NCBI GenBank assembly: GCA_963715485.1
Contig: OY970244.1
Coordinates: 1,860,001 to 1,924,000 of the forward strand
Source: SG8-30 sp963715485
GTDB taxonomy: Bacteria > Pseudomonadota > Gammaproteobacteria > Steroidobacterales > Steroidobacteraceae
Direction: 5' to 3'
Length of the DNA: 64,000 nt
A program made the position numbers and the translations under genes. This document shows, in pieces, positions 9,488 to 18,713 of the stretch. The notes under the pieces are model-generated. The model worked only from the letters and a program-made list of their open reading frames with translations. It made no database searches and had not been told where the DNA came from. Position 1 is the stretch's first letter. Every line of letters begins with the position of its first letter.

Positions 9488-10438
9488 GTGCCCAGCTTTC
9501 GCGCCGCTGTAATTGGTGCCGGTTATCTGGGGCGGTTCCATGCCCAGAAATACGCAGCGCTGCCTCAGGTTGAACTGGTCGGCGTGGTGGACCCGGACCC
9601 AAAGGCAGGGGAAGCCGTCGCGCGCGAGACCGGCTGCCGGGCTTACGCCAACTACCGTGAGTTGCTGGGCAAGGTCGACGCGGTCAGCGTCGTGACACCA
9701 ACGCCATTGCACCATCGGGTATCCATGGACTTCCTGGAATCTGGTGCGCACGTGCTGGTCGAGAAGCCGATTACCTCAACCGTCGAGGAGGCACGCGAAC
9801 TGGTGGCCGCGGCGTCACGCTTCGGCAGGATCCTGCAGGTCGGGCACCTGGAACGCTTCAACCCGGCGATTCTTGCGGTCGAATCCATGCTCGACAGGCC
9901 ACGCTTCGTCGAATCGAACCGCCTTGCGCCATTCAAGCCACGCGGCACCGATGTCAGCGTCGTGCTCGACCTCATGATCCATGACATCGACCTGATACAG
10001 AATATCGTTGGCTCTCCTGTATCGAGCATCGACGCCGTCGGCGCTTCGGTCTTCACCGACGAGATCGACATCGCCAACGCGCGCATACGCTTCGAAAATG
10101 GATGCGTCGCGGATGCCACGGCCAGCCGCATCAGCATGAAGAGCGAACGCAAGTTGCGCGTGTTCCAGGCCGATGCCTATTTCTCCATCGACCTGCAGCA
10201 GAAAGTGCTGACGCACGTTCGCAAGGGCGCAGGCGCCATGCAGGCCGGGGTGCCGCAGGTCGAGATCAACGAGCAGAGCTTCGACCCGGGCGACGCCCTG
10301 CGGGACGAAATCGTGTCCTTCCTGGAATGCATCGAGACCGGCAGGAGACCGGTGGTGTCGGGCGAGGACGGGTTGCGGGCGCTGGAGACCGCCACAAGAA
10401 TCGGCGAACTGCTCGGTGCAGGCGCCCTGGCGCCTTGA
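9488..10438 (+). CDS. Gfo/Idh/MocA family NAD(P)-dependent oxidoreductase
   Basis: Cytoplasmic dehydrogenase of the MviM/Gfo/Idh/MocA superfamily, which typically oxidises or reduces a ring position of a sugar, sugar nucleotide or inositol. The N-terminal Rossmann motif is VIGAGYLGRFHAQKY, the conserved EKP motif (VLVEKPI) is near residue 95, and GHLERFNPAI and the catalytic-type DLMIHDIDL follow. The VGHLERFNP signature resembles UDP-GlcNAc 3-dehydrogenase-like members, but substrate assignment is not secure. The GTG start at 9488 is right behind the small membrane gene. Length 316, normal. Confidence 0.9.
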   Translation: MPSFRAAVIGAGYLGRFHAQKYAALPQVELVGVVDPDPKAGEAVARETGCRAYANYRELLGKVDAVSVVTPTPLHHRVSMDFLESGAHVLVEKPITSTVEEARELVAAASRFGRILQVGHLERFNPAILAVESMLDRPRFVESNRLAPFKPRGTDVSVVLDLMIHDIDLIQNIVGSPVSSIDAVGASVFTDEIDIANARIRFENGCVADATASRISMKSERKLRVFQADAYFSIDLQQKVLTHVRKGAGAMQAGVPQVEINEQSFDPGDALRDEIVSFLECIETGRRPVVSGEDGLRALETATRIGELLGAGALAP

Positions 10439-10453
10439 GCTGGCGGCGCCGGC

Positions 10454-10843
10454 TCAGCGGCTCGGTCCGGCTGCGATCGCCAGGGCGACACCCAGCCACG
10501 CAAGGATTACGGCTGACCCGCCAATTGGCGCCGTCGTCCCCGCCGTTGCGATGAGGCCCAGCCGGGCGGCGTAGATGCTGCCGCAGAACAGTACCGTACC
10601 GGCCAGCAACAGCCAGCCGCTCAGGCGCAACAGGCGCGACCCGGGCAGGCGTTCGCGAGCCCAGGCCACGGCGAAGAGCCCAAGCGAATTGACGAACTGG
10701 AAAGCCACCGCCGTGTTGAACGAAGCAAGACCAGCCGCGTCGAGTCGCTGCGCGAGCACGTGCGATCCCGTAGCGGCAAGTGCTGCCGCCAACGACGCGA
10801 GCAACGCACCGGCGGTTGCGAGGACGCGGGTGCCCGGATCCAT
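10454..10843 (-). CDS. DUF423 family membrane protein (YgdD-like)
   Basis: 129-residue inner-membrane protein with four predicted hydrophobic helices. Typical DUF423 features are the start region TRVLATAGALLASLAAALAA, the TGSHVLAQRLD segment, FNTAVAFQFVNSLGLFAVAW, and the end stretch TAPIGGSAVILAWLGVALA. Function of the family is unknown. The frame stays open far upstream on this strand, but that part is antisense to the glycosylase gene, so the start is placed at the ATG at 10843 just before the first helix. It is convergent with the dehydrogenase. Confidence 0.88.
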   Translation of the reverse strand: MDPGTRVLATAGALLASLAAALAATGSHVLAQRLDAAGLASFNTAVAFQFVNSLGLFAVAWARERLPGSRLLRLSGWLLLAGTVLFCGSIYAARLGLIATAGTTAPIGGSAVILAWLGVALAIAAGPSR

Positions 10844-11044
10844 CTGACCGGCCGTCACGCTTGCGCTGCCGGGCGAGGGGGCGCGCCGTAACACCGGGCC
10901 GCCGCGGCTGGTGCGATCGCGACACGGAACCCGCGCTGTCTGGTGTTCATGTGCTGGTCTAGTTCCTCGGGATGCGGATCGGGCATCATCCAGTTTCCGT
11001 ATGAACCCGGTCAGCCAATTCGATTGACCTTGCCGGAGGTGAAG

Positions 11045-11683
11045 ATGTCCCGTTTGCCCGACGGAATCAAGCGAGGCGAGGATGGCTGCCGGCGCTGCTG
11101 GTGGGCGGGCGAGGCCGCCGACTATGTCGCCTATCACGATCACGAATGGGGCAGGCCGGTAACCGATGACCGGCGGCTGTTCGAGAAGTTGTGCCTCGAA
11201 GGCTTCCAGTCGGGCCTGAGCTGGCTGACTATCCTGCGCAAACGTGACAATTTTCGGCGCGCCTTTGCCAGCTTCGATTTTGCTCGCGTGGCCCGCTTCA
11301 CCCGTCTGGACGTCGACCGGCTCCTGCTGGATGCCGGCATAGTCCGCCACCGCGGCAAGATTGAGGCGACCGTCAACAACGCCCGCCATGCCCTGGACCT
11401 GGTGGAGGAATTCGGGTCGCTGGCGGCCTTCTTCTGGCATTACGAGCCCACCGCCGGCTCGCGGCCGCGGCGCGTGACCCGCAAGACCCTCACGGCCATG
11501 ACGAGCTCGCCGGAATCGGTGGCGATGTCGAAGGATCTGAAGCGGCGGGGCTTCAGTTTCGTCGGGCCGACCACCGCCTACGCGTTCATGCAGGCGATGG
11601 GGCTTGTCAATGATCATCTCGACGGCTGCCACGTGCGGGCTGCCGCCGAGCAGGAACGCACGGAAATCTTGATTCCGGGCTGA
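11045..11683 (+). CDS. tag: DNA-3-methyladenine glycosylase I
   Basis: Base-excision repair enzyme that removes 3-methyladenine from alkylated DNA. The family signature is clear: N-terminal zinc-snap Cys (CRRCWWAG), YHDHEWGRPVTDDRRLFE, LCLEGFQSGLSWLTIL with the conserved catalytic-pocket Glu, AGIVRHRGKI, KRRGFSFVGPT, and the closing MGLVNDHLDGCHVR supplying the remaining His/Cys zinc ligands. The ATG at 11045 has a good GGAGG 8 bases upstream; the frame extends 34 codons further but without support. About 212 residues, slightly longer than the E. coli enzyme. Confidence 0.95.
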   Translation: MSRLPDGIKRGEDGCRRCWWAGEAADYVAYHDHEWGRPVTDDRRLFEKLCLEGFQSGLSWLTILRKRDNFRRAFASFDFARVARFTRLDVDRLLLDAGIVRHRGKIEATVNNARHALDLVEEFGSLAAFFWHYEPTAGSRPRRVTRKTLTAMTSSPESVAMSKDLKRRGFSFVGPTTAYAFMQAMGLVNDHLDGCHVRAAAEQERTEILIPG

Positions 11684-11789
11684 GCCCGGCAGGCGCCTTT
11701 TGCGGCGCACAACTACGCACAAAACACAGTGCTCACCATGGCTTGCTGGATATACTGAAGACGTTGATCAGCAGGGAGATTTTCGGCGA

Positions 11790-12263
11790 ATGAGCATCGC
11801 ACCAACGGTCATGCACGCGCTCAGGTTCAAGGGCGTCGAATTCGACGTCGTCGAGCACCCTCATACTGTCACCGCCGCGAGCAGCGCCCATGCTGCCCAC
11901 GTGCACGAAAACCAGTTTGCCAAGGCGGTGCTGTTGAAGGATCCGGGAGGATTCGTGCTGGCAGTGTTGCCGGCCAACGAGCAGGTCGACCTCGAACACG
12001 TGAGTCGCGTCCTGCACAGGCCACTGTTACTGGCATCCGAGTCCGACCTGGAGGAGGCGTTCTACGACTGCGAGCCGGGGGCCATCCCTGCCGTGGGCGA
12101 GGATTACCTCATCCCGACCATCGTTGATGAAAGACTGCGGCATCTGGACGAGGTATTCTTCGAGGCAGGGGACCATGAGCGGCTGGTGCATATCTCGTCG
12201 GACGGCTTTTCGCGGCTGATGGAGGATGCGGAATTCTTGCCAATCAGCGCGCCGCACCGCTGA
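11790..12263 (+). CDS. YbaK/ProXp-type aminoacyl-tRNA deacylase domain protein
   Basis: Stand-alone editing domain of the YbaK/EbsC/ProX superfamily, which hydrolyses mischarged aminoacyl-tRNAs (mostly Cys-, Ala- or related on tRNA-Pro). Visible hallmarks are the start FKGVEFDVVEHPHTVTA, the conserved Lys in QFAKAVLLKD, and the pocket-lining GAIPAVGE followed by LIPTIVDERL. 157 residues from the ATG at 11790. Which mischarged tRNA it edits cannot be told from sequence inspection. Confidence 0.85.
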   Translation: MSIAPTVMHALRFKGVEFDVVEHPHTVTAASSAHAAHVHENQFAKAVLLKDPGGFVLAVLPANEQVDLEHVSRVLHRPLLLASESDLEEAFYDCEPGAIPAVGEDYLIPTIVDERLRHLDEVFFEAGDHERLVHISSDGFSRLMEDAEFLPISAPHR

Positions 12264-12334
12264 GCCCGACGCTCATCCCTGCGCCCGTTAGCGGCGCCCG
12301 TCGAAGTGACCGTTAGCGAGGCGATCGAGCAGCG

Positions 12335-14122
12335 ATGCATCCGACCGATACGCAGGACCCGGACTATTACCACCGGGTCGTAGACTGTCAGTGGGCGTGT
12401 CCCGCCCATACCGACGTACCCGAATACATCCGGCTCATTGCGCAGGGCCGCTTTTCCGACGCCTACATGGTCAACCGGGAGTCGAACGTCTTTCCCGGAA
12501 TCCTTGGGCGGGTCTGCGATCGACCCTGCGAGCCGGCCTGCCGCCGCGGACGCGTGGAGGACAAGCCGGTCGCAATCTGTCGCTTGAAGCGAGTGGCGGC
12601 AGACCTCCGGGACGACATCCGGCCGCGCCTGCCCACGGCGCCCGCGCAGGCCAACGGCAAGCGCATCGCCTGCATCGGTGCGGGGCCGGCCTCGCTAACT
12701 GTCGCCAACGACCTCGTGCCGCTTGGCTACGAGGTGGTGATCCTCGAGCAGCTCGCGACCGCCGGGGGGCTGATGCGAACGAATATCCCGTCATTCCGGC
12801 TTCCTGCCGCGGTGCTCGACGAGGAGATCGGCTACGTCGTCGAAATGGGAGCCGAGCTGAGGCTCAACTCCCCGGTGCACAGCATGTCGGCGCTGCTGGC
12901 GTCCGGCGAATACGACGCCGTGTTTGTCGGGACTGGTGCGCCGAAGGGCAAGGAACTCAGCTTGCCCGGGCGCGACCAGAGCGACCGGATCCACATTGGC
13001 ATTGCCTGGCTCGAGGCGGTCGCTTTCGGGCACAAGAAGGACATTGGCGAGAACGTGCTGATCATAGGTGTCGGTAACACCGCCATGGATTGCTGCCGCA
13101 GCTCGCTGCGCCTCGGCGCGAAGAGCGTCAAGGTCATGGCGCGCAAGCCGCGCGGGTTCTTCAAGGCTTCCGAGTGGGAGCTTGAGGATGCCGAGGAAGA
13201 GAGCGTCGAGATCGTGGTCAACCATTCGCCCAAGGCTTTCGTGATCGAGGATGGTGAATTACGTGGCATGCGCTTCGATCGCATGGAGTACCAGGTCGAG
13301 GGGGGCAGGATCATCTCGGAAAGGGTCCTGGAAGAGGTCGTGTTTCCCTGTGATGACGTGATCCTGGCGATTGGTCAGGAAAATGCGTTTCCCTGGATCG
13401 AGCGAGACCTCGGCATCGAATTCGACAAGTGGGACGTTCCGAAGGTCGATCCGGCGACTTTCCAGTCGACGCGCAGGGAGGTGTTTTTTGGCGGTGACGC
13501 CGCGCTCGGTCCCAAGAACATCATCTGGGCTGTCGAGCACGGCCATCAGGCAGCGATTTCAATCCACAAGCACTGCACGGGCCAGCCAGTCGGCGAGCGT
13601 CCCCCGCGTGGAGTCAGGCTGCAGAGCCGCAAGATGGGCATGAAGGAGTGGTCGTACAAGAACGACTACAACCCGCTCGAGCGCAGGCTGGTCCCTCACG
13701 TGAGCCTCAAGGAGCGCTTCAAGCAGTTGAGCGTCGAGGTGGAGCTGGGCTTCGATCCGGAGCGGGCGGCCGTCGAGGTGCAGCGCTGCCTCAACTGCGA
13801 TATCCAGACGGTGTTCGAGCCAAAGCTCTGCATCGAGTGCGACGCCTGCATCGACATCTGTCCGACTGACTGCCTGACCATGACCCGGGACGGACCACTC
13901 GAGGAACTTGAGCAACGCCTCAAGGCGCCGCGCCGCAGCCGCGACCAGGCGCTCTACCTGTCCGCGCCCCTCAAGCAGACCGGCAGGCTGATGGTCAAGG
14001 ACGAGGACCTTTGCGTGCACTGTGGGCTGTGCGCGGAGCGCTGCCCGACGAACGCCTGGGACATGCAGAAGTCCTGGGTGGATATCCCCCACGCCGAGGA
14101 TGTGGCCCGATGCCGGAGCTAG
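12335..14122 (+). CDS. GltD-like FAD/NAD(P) oxidoreductase fused to 2x[4Fe-4S] ferredoxin domain
   Basis: Electron-transfer flavoprotein linking NAD(P)H and ferredoxin-type centres, probably the redox partner of the following 2-oxoacid oxidoreductase. The N-terminal four-Cys cluster domain of the glutamate-synthase-small-subunit type shows CQWACPAHTDVP and GRVCDRPCEPACRRG. FAD binding is IGAGPASLTVANDL with EQLATAGGLM, and NAD(P) binding is IIGVGNTAMDCCRSSLRLGA. The C-terminus has two [4Fe-4S] motifs, LCIECDACIDICPTDCL and LCVHCGLCAERCPTNAW. 595 residues. It overlaps the next gene by 13 bases, so the three genes form one transcription and translation unit. Confidence 0.92.
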   Translation: MHPTDTQDPDYYHRVVDCQWACPAHTDVPEYIRLIAQGRFSDAYMVNRESNVFPGILGRVCDRPCEPACRRGRVEDKPVAICRLKRVAADLRDDIRPRLPTAPAQANGKRIACIGAGPASLTVANDLVPLGYEVVILEQLATAGGLMRTNIPSFRLPAAVLDEEIGYVVEMGAELRLNSPVHSMSALLASGEYDAVFVGTGAPKGKELSLPGRDQSDRIHIGIAWLEAVAFGHKKDIGENVLIIGVGNTAMDCCRSSLRLGAKSVKVMARKPRGFFKASEWELEDAEEESVEIVVNHSPKAFVIEDGELRGMRFDRMEYQVEGGRIISERVLEEVVFPCDDVILAIGQENAFPWIERDLGIEFDKWDVPKVDPATFQSTRREVFFGGDAALGPKNIIWAVEHGHQAAISIHKHCTGQPVGERPPRGVRLQSRKMGMKEWSYKNDYNPLERRLVPHVSLKERFKQLSVEVELGFDPERAAVEVQRCLNCDIQTVFEPKLCIECDACIDICPTDCLTMTRDGPLEELEQRLKAPRRSRDQALYLSAPLKQTGRLMVKDEDLCVHCGLCAERCPTNAWDMQKSWVDIPHAEDVARCRS

Positions 14123-15933
14123 CCAGTTCGCCCGCGGGCGTCAACGATTTCGTCATCAAGTTCGCAAACGTCAATGGCACCGGATCGGCGAGCGCGAACT
14201 CGCTGATCATGAAGTCGATCTTCAGGATGGGCGTGCCAGTGGTTGGCAAGAATTTCTTCCCGTCCAACATCCAGGGGCTGCCCACCTGGTACGAGATCCG
14301 TGTTACCGGTGATGCCTGGATGGCGCGTTCCGGGCGTGTCGACGTGATGATTGCGATGAACGCGGAAACCTACGGCCGGGACATCGCCGAGGTCTCCCCC
14401 GGCGGCTACCTTGTCTTCGATTCGACCTGGCAGCGTCCCGCGCTGCTGACGCGCGCGGACGTCACGGTACTCGGTGTACCGCTCGCGCAGCTTTGCACCG
14501 AGAACTTCGAGGGCGCTCGCGCACGTGTCCTGATGAAGAACATCATGTATGCGGGCGTGCTGGCCGCTCTGCTGGATCTCGACCTGGAGGTAATGCGGGG
14601 ATTGCTGGTCGAGTCGTATTCGAAGAAACCGGCGCTGGTCGATGCCAACATGAAGGCGATCGGCATCGGCTACGATTACGCTCGTGAGCATTTCGACTGT
14701 CCACTGCCGACGCGGGTTGAAGGCCTTGACCTGACGCGCGGCCACTTCATGATGGACGGCAACACGGCGGCCGCGCTCGGCTGTGTCTATGCCGGCGCAA
14801 CGGTCGGCGCCTGGTATCCGATCACGCCTTCGACTTCCCTGATGGATGCGTTTCGTGGATTCTGCGGCAGGTTCCGCGTCGATCCCGAGACCGGCCGGAA
14901 CAACTACATTATCGTGCAGGCGGAGGACGAGCTGGCCGCCATTGGTGCAGTCATCGGAGCATCATGGAATGGGGCTCGCGCCTTCACGCCCACGAGCGGG
15001 CCGGGTATCTCGCTGATGAACGAGTTCATCGGCCTGGCCTACTACGCCGAGATTCCCGCGGTGCTGTTCGATGTCCAGCGCGTGGGGCCTTCCACCGGAA
15101 TGCCGACCCGGACCCAGCAATGCGACCTGCTGAGCTGCGCCTATGCCTCGCACGGCGACACCCGCCACGTCCTGCTTTTCCCGGCGAATCCGGAGGAATG
15201 CTTCTACATGTCGGTGCAGGCTTTCGACCTCGCCGAGCGCCTGCAGACGCCGGTGTTCGTGCTGCTGGACCTCGATATCGGGATGAACGACTGGATGGTG
15301 CCGGACCTGAAATGGAGCGACGACTTCCAGCCCGACCGTGGCAAGGTGCTGACACCCGAGCTGCTGGAGAAGATCGAGCGGTTCCATCGCTACCTCGACG
15401 TGGATGGCGACGGCATCCCCTGGCGCACGATACCCGGAGTGGGCGAGAAGGGTGCCTACTTCACCCGTGGGTCGGGACACAACCAGTATGGTGGCTATAC
15501 CGAGGATTCGGCGGAGTACCAGGCGGTGATGGAACGGCTGAGCCGCAAGTTCCGCAAGGCGGCCGGGATGGTTCCGCAAGCCGTCAGCAATGGGGACGGG
15601 CGTGCCAGCGTCGGCATCGTCAGCCTCGGTTCCTGTGATGGTGCCGTGTACGAGGCACTGGAGGTCTTGCGTGCGGGTGACCTCGCGGTCGACTATCTCA
15701 GGGTGAGGGGGTTCCCGTTCGGTGAGGAGGTCGAGTCCTTCCTCGCTGATCACGAGACTATCTTCGTCGTGGAACAGAACCGCGATGCGCAGCTGAAGTC
15801 GCTGTTGACGCTGGAGACTGCGGTTGAAAAGCGCAAGCTGCGCTCGGTCCTCTACTACAGCGGCCTGCCGATTTCCTCAGGCTGCATCGTCGAGGGAATC
15901 AACTCGGCTCTTGCGCGGGGAGAAGCGGCATGA
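14110..15933 (+). CDS. 2-oxoacid:acceptor (ferredoxin) oxidoreductase, fused gamma-alpha subunit
   Basis: Large subunit of a CoA-dependent 2-oxoacid:ferredoxin oxidoreductase (KorA/PorA-like), which converts a 2-oxoacid to acyl-CoA and CO2 with ferredoxin as acceptor. The gamma domain is N-terminal (NVNGTGSASANSLIMKSIFR), followed by the pyrimidine-binding alpha domain with the hallmark AWYPITPSTSLMDAF and EDELAAIGAVIGASWNGARA. 607 residues from the ATG at 14110, which lies inside the end of the preceding gene. It joins the beta gene by an ATGA overlap. The exact 2-oxoacid (2-oxoglutarate, pyruvate or branched-chain) is not determinable here. Confidence 0.93.
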   Translation: MPELASSPAGVNDFVIKFANVNGTGSASANSLIMKSIFRMGVPVVGKNFFPSNIQGLPTWYEIRVTGDAWMARSGRVDVMIAMNAETYGRDIAEVSPGGYLVFDSTWQRPALLTRADVTVLGVPLAQLCTENFEGARARVLMKNIMYAGVLAALLDLDLEVMRGLLVESYSKKPALVDANMKAIGIGYDYAREHFDCPLPTRVEGLDLTRGHFMMDGNTAAALGCVYAGATVGAWYPITPSTSLMDAFRGFCGRFRVDPETGRNNYIIVQAEDELAAIGAVIGASWNGARAFTPTSGPGISLMNEFIGLAYYAEIPAVLFDVQRVGPSTGMPTRTQQCDLLSCAYASHGDTRHVLLFPANPEECFYMSVQAFDLAERLQTPVFVLLDLDIGMNDWMVPDLKWSDDFQPDRGKVLTPELLEKIERFHRYLDVDGDGIPWRTIPGVGEKGAYFTRGSGHNQYGGYTEDSAEYQAVMERLSRKFRKAAGMVPQAVSNGDGRASVGIVSLGSCDGAVYEALEVLRAGDLAVDYLRVRGFPFGEEVESFLADHETIFVVEQNRDAQLKSLLTLETAVEKRKLRSVLYYSGLPISSGCIVEGINSALARGEAA

Positions 15934-16985
15934 GCGGCGTCGTCAAGCCAAGGGTCGAGCATCCGGGACTGCCGCGCAACGCGCTGGGATTGTCGCGACG
16001 CGCCTACGAAGGCGTTATGTCGACGCTGTGCGCGGGCTGCGGCCACGACTCAGTGACTGCTGCCATCGTGCAGGCCTGCTTCGAGCTGTCTATGCCGCCG
16101 CAAAGCGTGGCCAAATTATCGGGCATTGGATGTTCGTCGAAGACCACCGCGTATTTCGTCAGCGGCGCGCATGGATTCAATGGCGTCCACGGCCGCATGC
16201 CGGCGATCGCTGCAGGGGCGAGTGCTGCCAACCGGACCTTGAAGTACATCGGCGTGTCCGGGGACGGCGATTCCCTGTCAATCGGGCTCGGCCAGCTCGG
16301 CCACGCGATTCGCCGCAACATGGACATGCTCTACCTGCTCGAGAACAACGGCGTCTACGGATTGACCAAGGGGCAGTTTTCCGCCTCGGCTGATCTCGGG
16401 TCGAAGTCGAAGAAGGGCGAGTCAAACGATCACGAGCCCATAGATCCGGTCCTGCTGGCGCTGGCGTTGGGTGCGACCTTCGTCGCGAGGAGTTTTTCCG
16501 GCGACAAGGAGCAGCTCGTCCCGCTGATAAAGATGGGCCTGATGCACCAGGGTTTTGCGCTGATCGATATCCTCTCGCCCTGTGTCACATTCAACGACCA
16601 CGAGGGTTCGACCAAGAGCTACGCCTACGTCCGTGAGCACCTGCAAACTCCCATTGCCGCCGATTTCGTCGAGTCGCGGCGCGAAATCACGGTCTCATAC
16701 GCGGCGGGAGAGGCAGTGTCGGTCGAGATGCACGACGGCAGCAACGTCCTGCTGCGCAAGCTCGATAGCAGCTATGACCCCACCGACCGGTCGGCCGCGC
16801 TGGCCTACGTGCAGGAGCGGGCCGCCATCAACGAGCACGTTACCGGCCTGATCTACCTTGGCGAGGGCCGCCGGCATTTTCACCAGCGCCACAATACGCC
16901 GGACGAGGCGTTGAACTCGCTGGCCTTTGACAAGCTGTGCCCGGGAAGCGCCGCGCTGGAGCGGATCCTCTCCCGCTACCGCTGA
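15930..16985 (+). CDS. 2-oxoacid:acceptor (ferredoxin) oxidoreductase, beta (TPP-binding) subunit
   Basis: Thiamine-diphosphate subunit of the oxidoreductase. TPP/cluster motifs are CAGCGHDSVTAAIV and SGIGCSSKTTAYF. The Mg-TPP binding signature is GVSGDGDSLSIGLGQLGHAIRRN, followed downstream by LLENNGVYGLTKGQFS. ILSPCVTFNDHE is typical of the beta C-terminal half. 351 residues. The start ATG overlaps the alpha stop (ATGA), indicating translational coupling and 1:1 stoichiometry. No separate delta (ferredoxin) subunit is present; the ferredoxin module of the first gene probably fills this role. Confidence 0.93.
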   Translation: MSGVVKPRVEHPGLPRNALGLSRRAYEGVMSTLCAGCGHDSVTAAIVQACFELSMPPQSVAKLSGIGCSSKTTAYFVSGAHGFNGVHGRMPAIAAGASAANRTLKYIGVSGDGDSLSIGLGQLGHAIRRNMDMLYLLENNGVYGLTKGQFSASADLGSKSKKGESNDHEPIDPVLLALALGATFVARSFSGDKEQLVPLIKMGLMHQGFALIDILSPCVTFNDHEGSTKSYAYVREHLQTPIAADFVESRREITVSYAAGEAVSVEMHDGSNVLLRKLDSSYDPTDRSAALAYVQERAAINEHVTGLIYLGEGRRHFHQRHNTPDEALNSLAFDKLCPGSAALERILSRYR

Positions 16986-17021
16986 ACGCAGACCACTGCC
17001 CGGTTGGCCAATGCCTGCGGC

Positions 17022-18653
17022 TCAGCGCGCGGCTTCGTCGAGCGTTGTGACGACGCGCCGGTACAGCCGGGCGGCGTCTTCGGCGGACTTGCCTATGGCC
17101 GTCACCCCGAGCTTGCCATGCCCGGCGACGCAGCCGAGCAGGCTGAAGGTGGTGCCCTGCTGTGTGGCTTCGTCGAAGTGAAGGTCTGCCTCGACCGAAA
17201 CCTCAACCACGTCTTCCGGTGTCAGGCGACGGTATGCGTCCTTCTGCAGGTTGTCCGTTGCGTAGTAGCAGCGGGGTTCGCCGGACCGGGTGCAGAACAG
17301 TCCGTCGTTCGGGTCATACCGGCCGTCCGTGAGCAACTGCAACATCTGGAACGGAAACGCGGTACCTCCCTTGCGAAGGTTGATCTCGATGGCACAGGGC
17401 GTGACGTGGGTGCTGTCGCCGGGAACCACGAAATCGACGGCAAACCGGCCGATCACGCCGCGCTGCCGCAGTTGCTCAGCAACCTTCAGTCCCGCTTCAT
17501 GAATCTCGCGGCGGTAGGCAGCAGAGGCGGGGAACGTGCTGCCGAGAAAAGTCTGCCCGGACGGGCCGCCCAGCACCTGGTCATGGGTCGACACTGATTC
17601 AATATCTCCCAGCGGGTTGACGCGGAACTGCGCAGACGGTGAGTGATGGCCAGCGCCTTCCACCCAGGCCTCGACGATGCCCCGTTTCTCCTGCAGCTGG
17701 TGGCAGAAATGCTCCCAATACTCGTCGCGTGCCTCGAAGCGCAGAGCGCGGGGCAGGTGCTCATCGATCCAGTCACGCAGCCCTGGGGCCCCGCTGTCTG
17801 GAGCACCTTCGAAGCTGAATACGGCGTTGCCCTCGCCGGAGAAGCCCTCGTCCAGCTTGACCGCCGCCCGCGCCAGGGTCGGCTGGCGCAATTTCAGTCC
17901 GACCAGCGCATCAGCGACGTCACGCGCATCACGCAGATCCTCGGCGCCGTCGGGGAAGCGAATGCCTGCCGCGCGGAAAATCCGCCGCGAGCCGCTCTTG
18001 CTTCCAAGGTTCTTCAGGGCCGGATCGCAGGCGTACAGCGGCACGCCCAGGCGCACCGCCAGAGTGCGCTCGAGCGGGGTGGAGTTGAAAACTGAAAGGT
18101 GGGCGATCGCCGGATCGCCGATGGCTTCGCGCAGTCGCTGCAACAGGCGCGGACGGTCCAGGATCTTGCGGGTCAGTGACGCCAGTGACCCGTCGCAGGC
18201 GCTGAGTAGCGTCAGCCTTCGGCGCGCGTGCGCAGAGGGCACGCCAGGCAGCATGTTCAGGTAGTAGTCGACTATGAGTGGATGCAGCGGCTGGCTGGTT
18301 ACGTACACCAGGCGTGTATTGGGCATCTTGAGCAGCAGCAGCAGGCTCAGGTGCCGTTCCTCGTAGTGCAGGGTACCCGCTATGCGCGCCAGTTGGTCGA
18401 CATCGAGGCTCAATCCAGGCACGACGACGACCGTGCGAGGAGCAAGTCGGTCGCTGAAGACCGAACGGAACAGCCTGGGCAGCCCGGCCTGCAACTCGGC
18501 AAAGCGCGCGAGCTCTGCAGCTGATCCCGGCACGAATGTTTCGGTCACGGGTCCCCCCGGCGCAACCCCCCTGGTCGAGTCTAAACCGACCCACCTGGCC
18601 ACCCGTCGGTGTATGCCGAAAAGTTCTCCGGGTGACAGCATTCTGGCCAGCAC
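17022..18653 (-). CDS. PGM1-like ATP-grasp peptide ligase family protein
   Basis: ATP-dependent carboxylate-amine ligase-type enzyme resembling the pheganomycin PGM1 family (pre-ATP-grasp domain, ATP-grasp core, PGM1-type C-terminal domain). Signature stretches are YVTSQPLHPLIVDYYLNML, VPLYACDPALKNLGSKSGSR (entry to the ATP-grasp domain), RAAVKLDEGFSGEGNAVF (ATP-binding Lys and loop), and the metal-binding end CAIEINLRKGGTAFPFQML with conserved Glu-x-Asn. 543 residues, cytoplasmic, no signal. Transcribed alone and convergent with the oxidoreductase operon. Substrate unknown: PGM1 joins peptides to a guanidino acid, but these free-standing proteobacterial members have no assigned product that I know of. 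Confidence 0.75.
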   Translation of the reverse strand: MLARMLSPGELFGIHRRVARWVGLDSTRGVAPGGPVTETFVPGSAAELARFAELQAGLPRLFRSVFSDRLAPRTVVVVPGLSLDVDQLARIAGTLHYEERHLSLLLLLKMPNTRLVYVTSQPLHPLIVDYYLNMLPGVPSAHARRRLTLLSACDGSLASLTRKILDRPRLLQRLREAIGDPAIAHLSVFNSTPLERTLAVRLGVPLYACDPALKNLGSKSGSRRIFRAAGIRFPDGAEDLRDARDVADALVGLKLRQPTLARAAVKLDEGFSGEGNAVFSFEGAPDSGAPGLRDWIDEHLPRALRFEARDEYWEHFCHQLQEKRGIVEAWVEGAGHHSPSAQFRVNPLGDIESVSTHDQVLGGPSGQTFLGSTFPASAAYRREIHEAGLKVAEQLRQRGVIGRFAVDFVVPGDSTHVTPCAIEINLRKGGTAFPFQMLQLLTDGRYDPNDGLFCTRSGEPRCYYATDNLQKDAYRRLTPEDVVEVSVEADLHFDEATQQGTTFSLLGCVAGHGKLGVTAIGKSAEDAARLYRRVVTTLDEAAR

Positions 18654-18713
18654 CGGCCGAAAGCTGCAACCGGGCGGCGAGATTCAGTGACCAGAATCCT
18701 GTCATGAACCCCG

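Noticed and set aside
10844..11722. Long upstream extension of the DUF423 reading frame
   Set aside because: Lies antisense to the tag gene; DUF423 proteins are about 130 residues and begin at the ATG at 10843.
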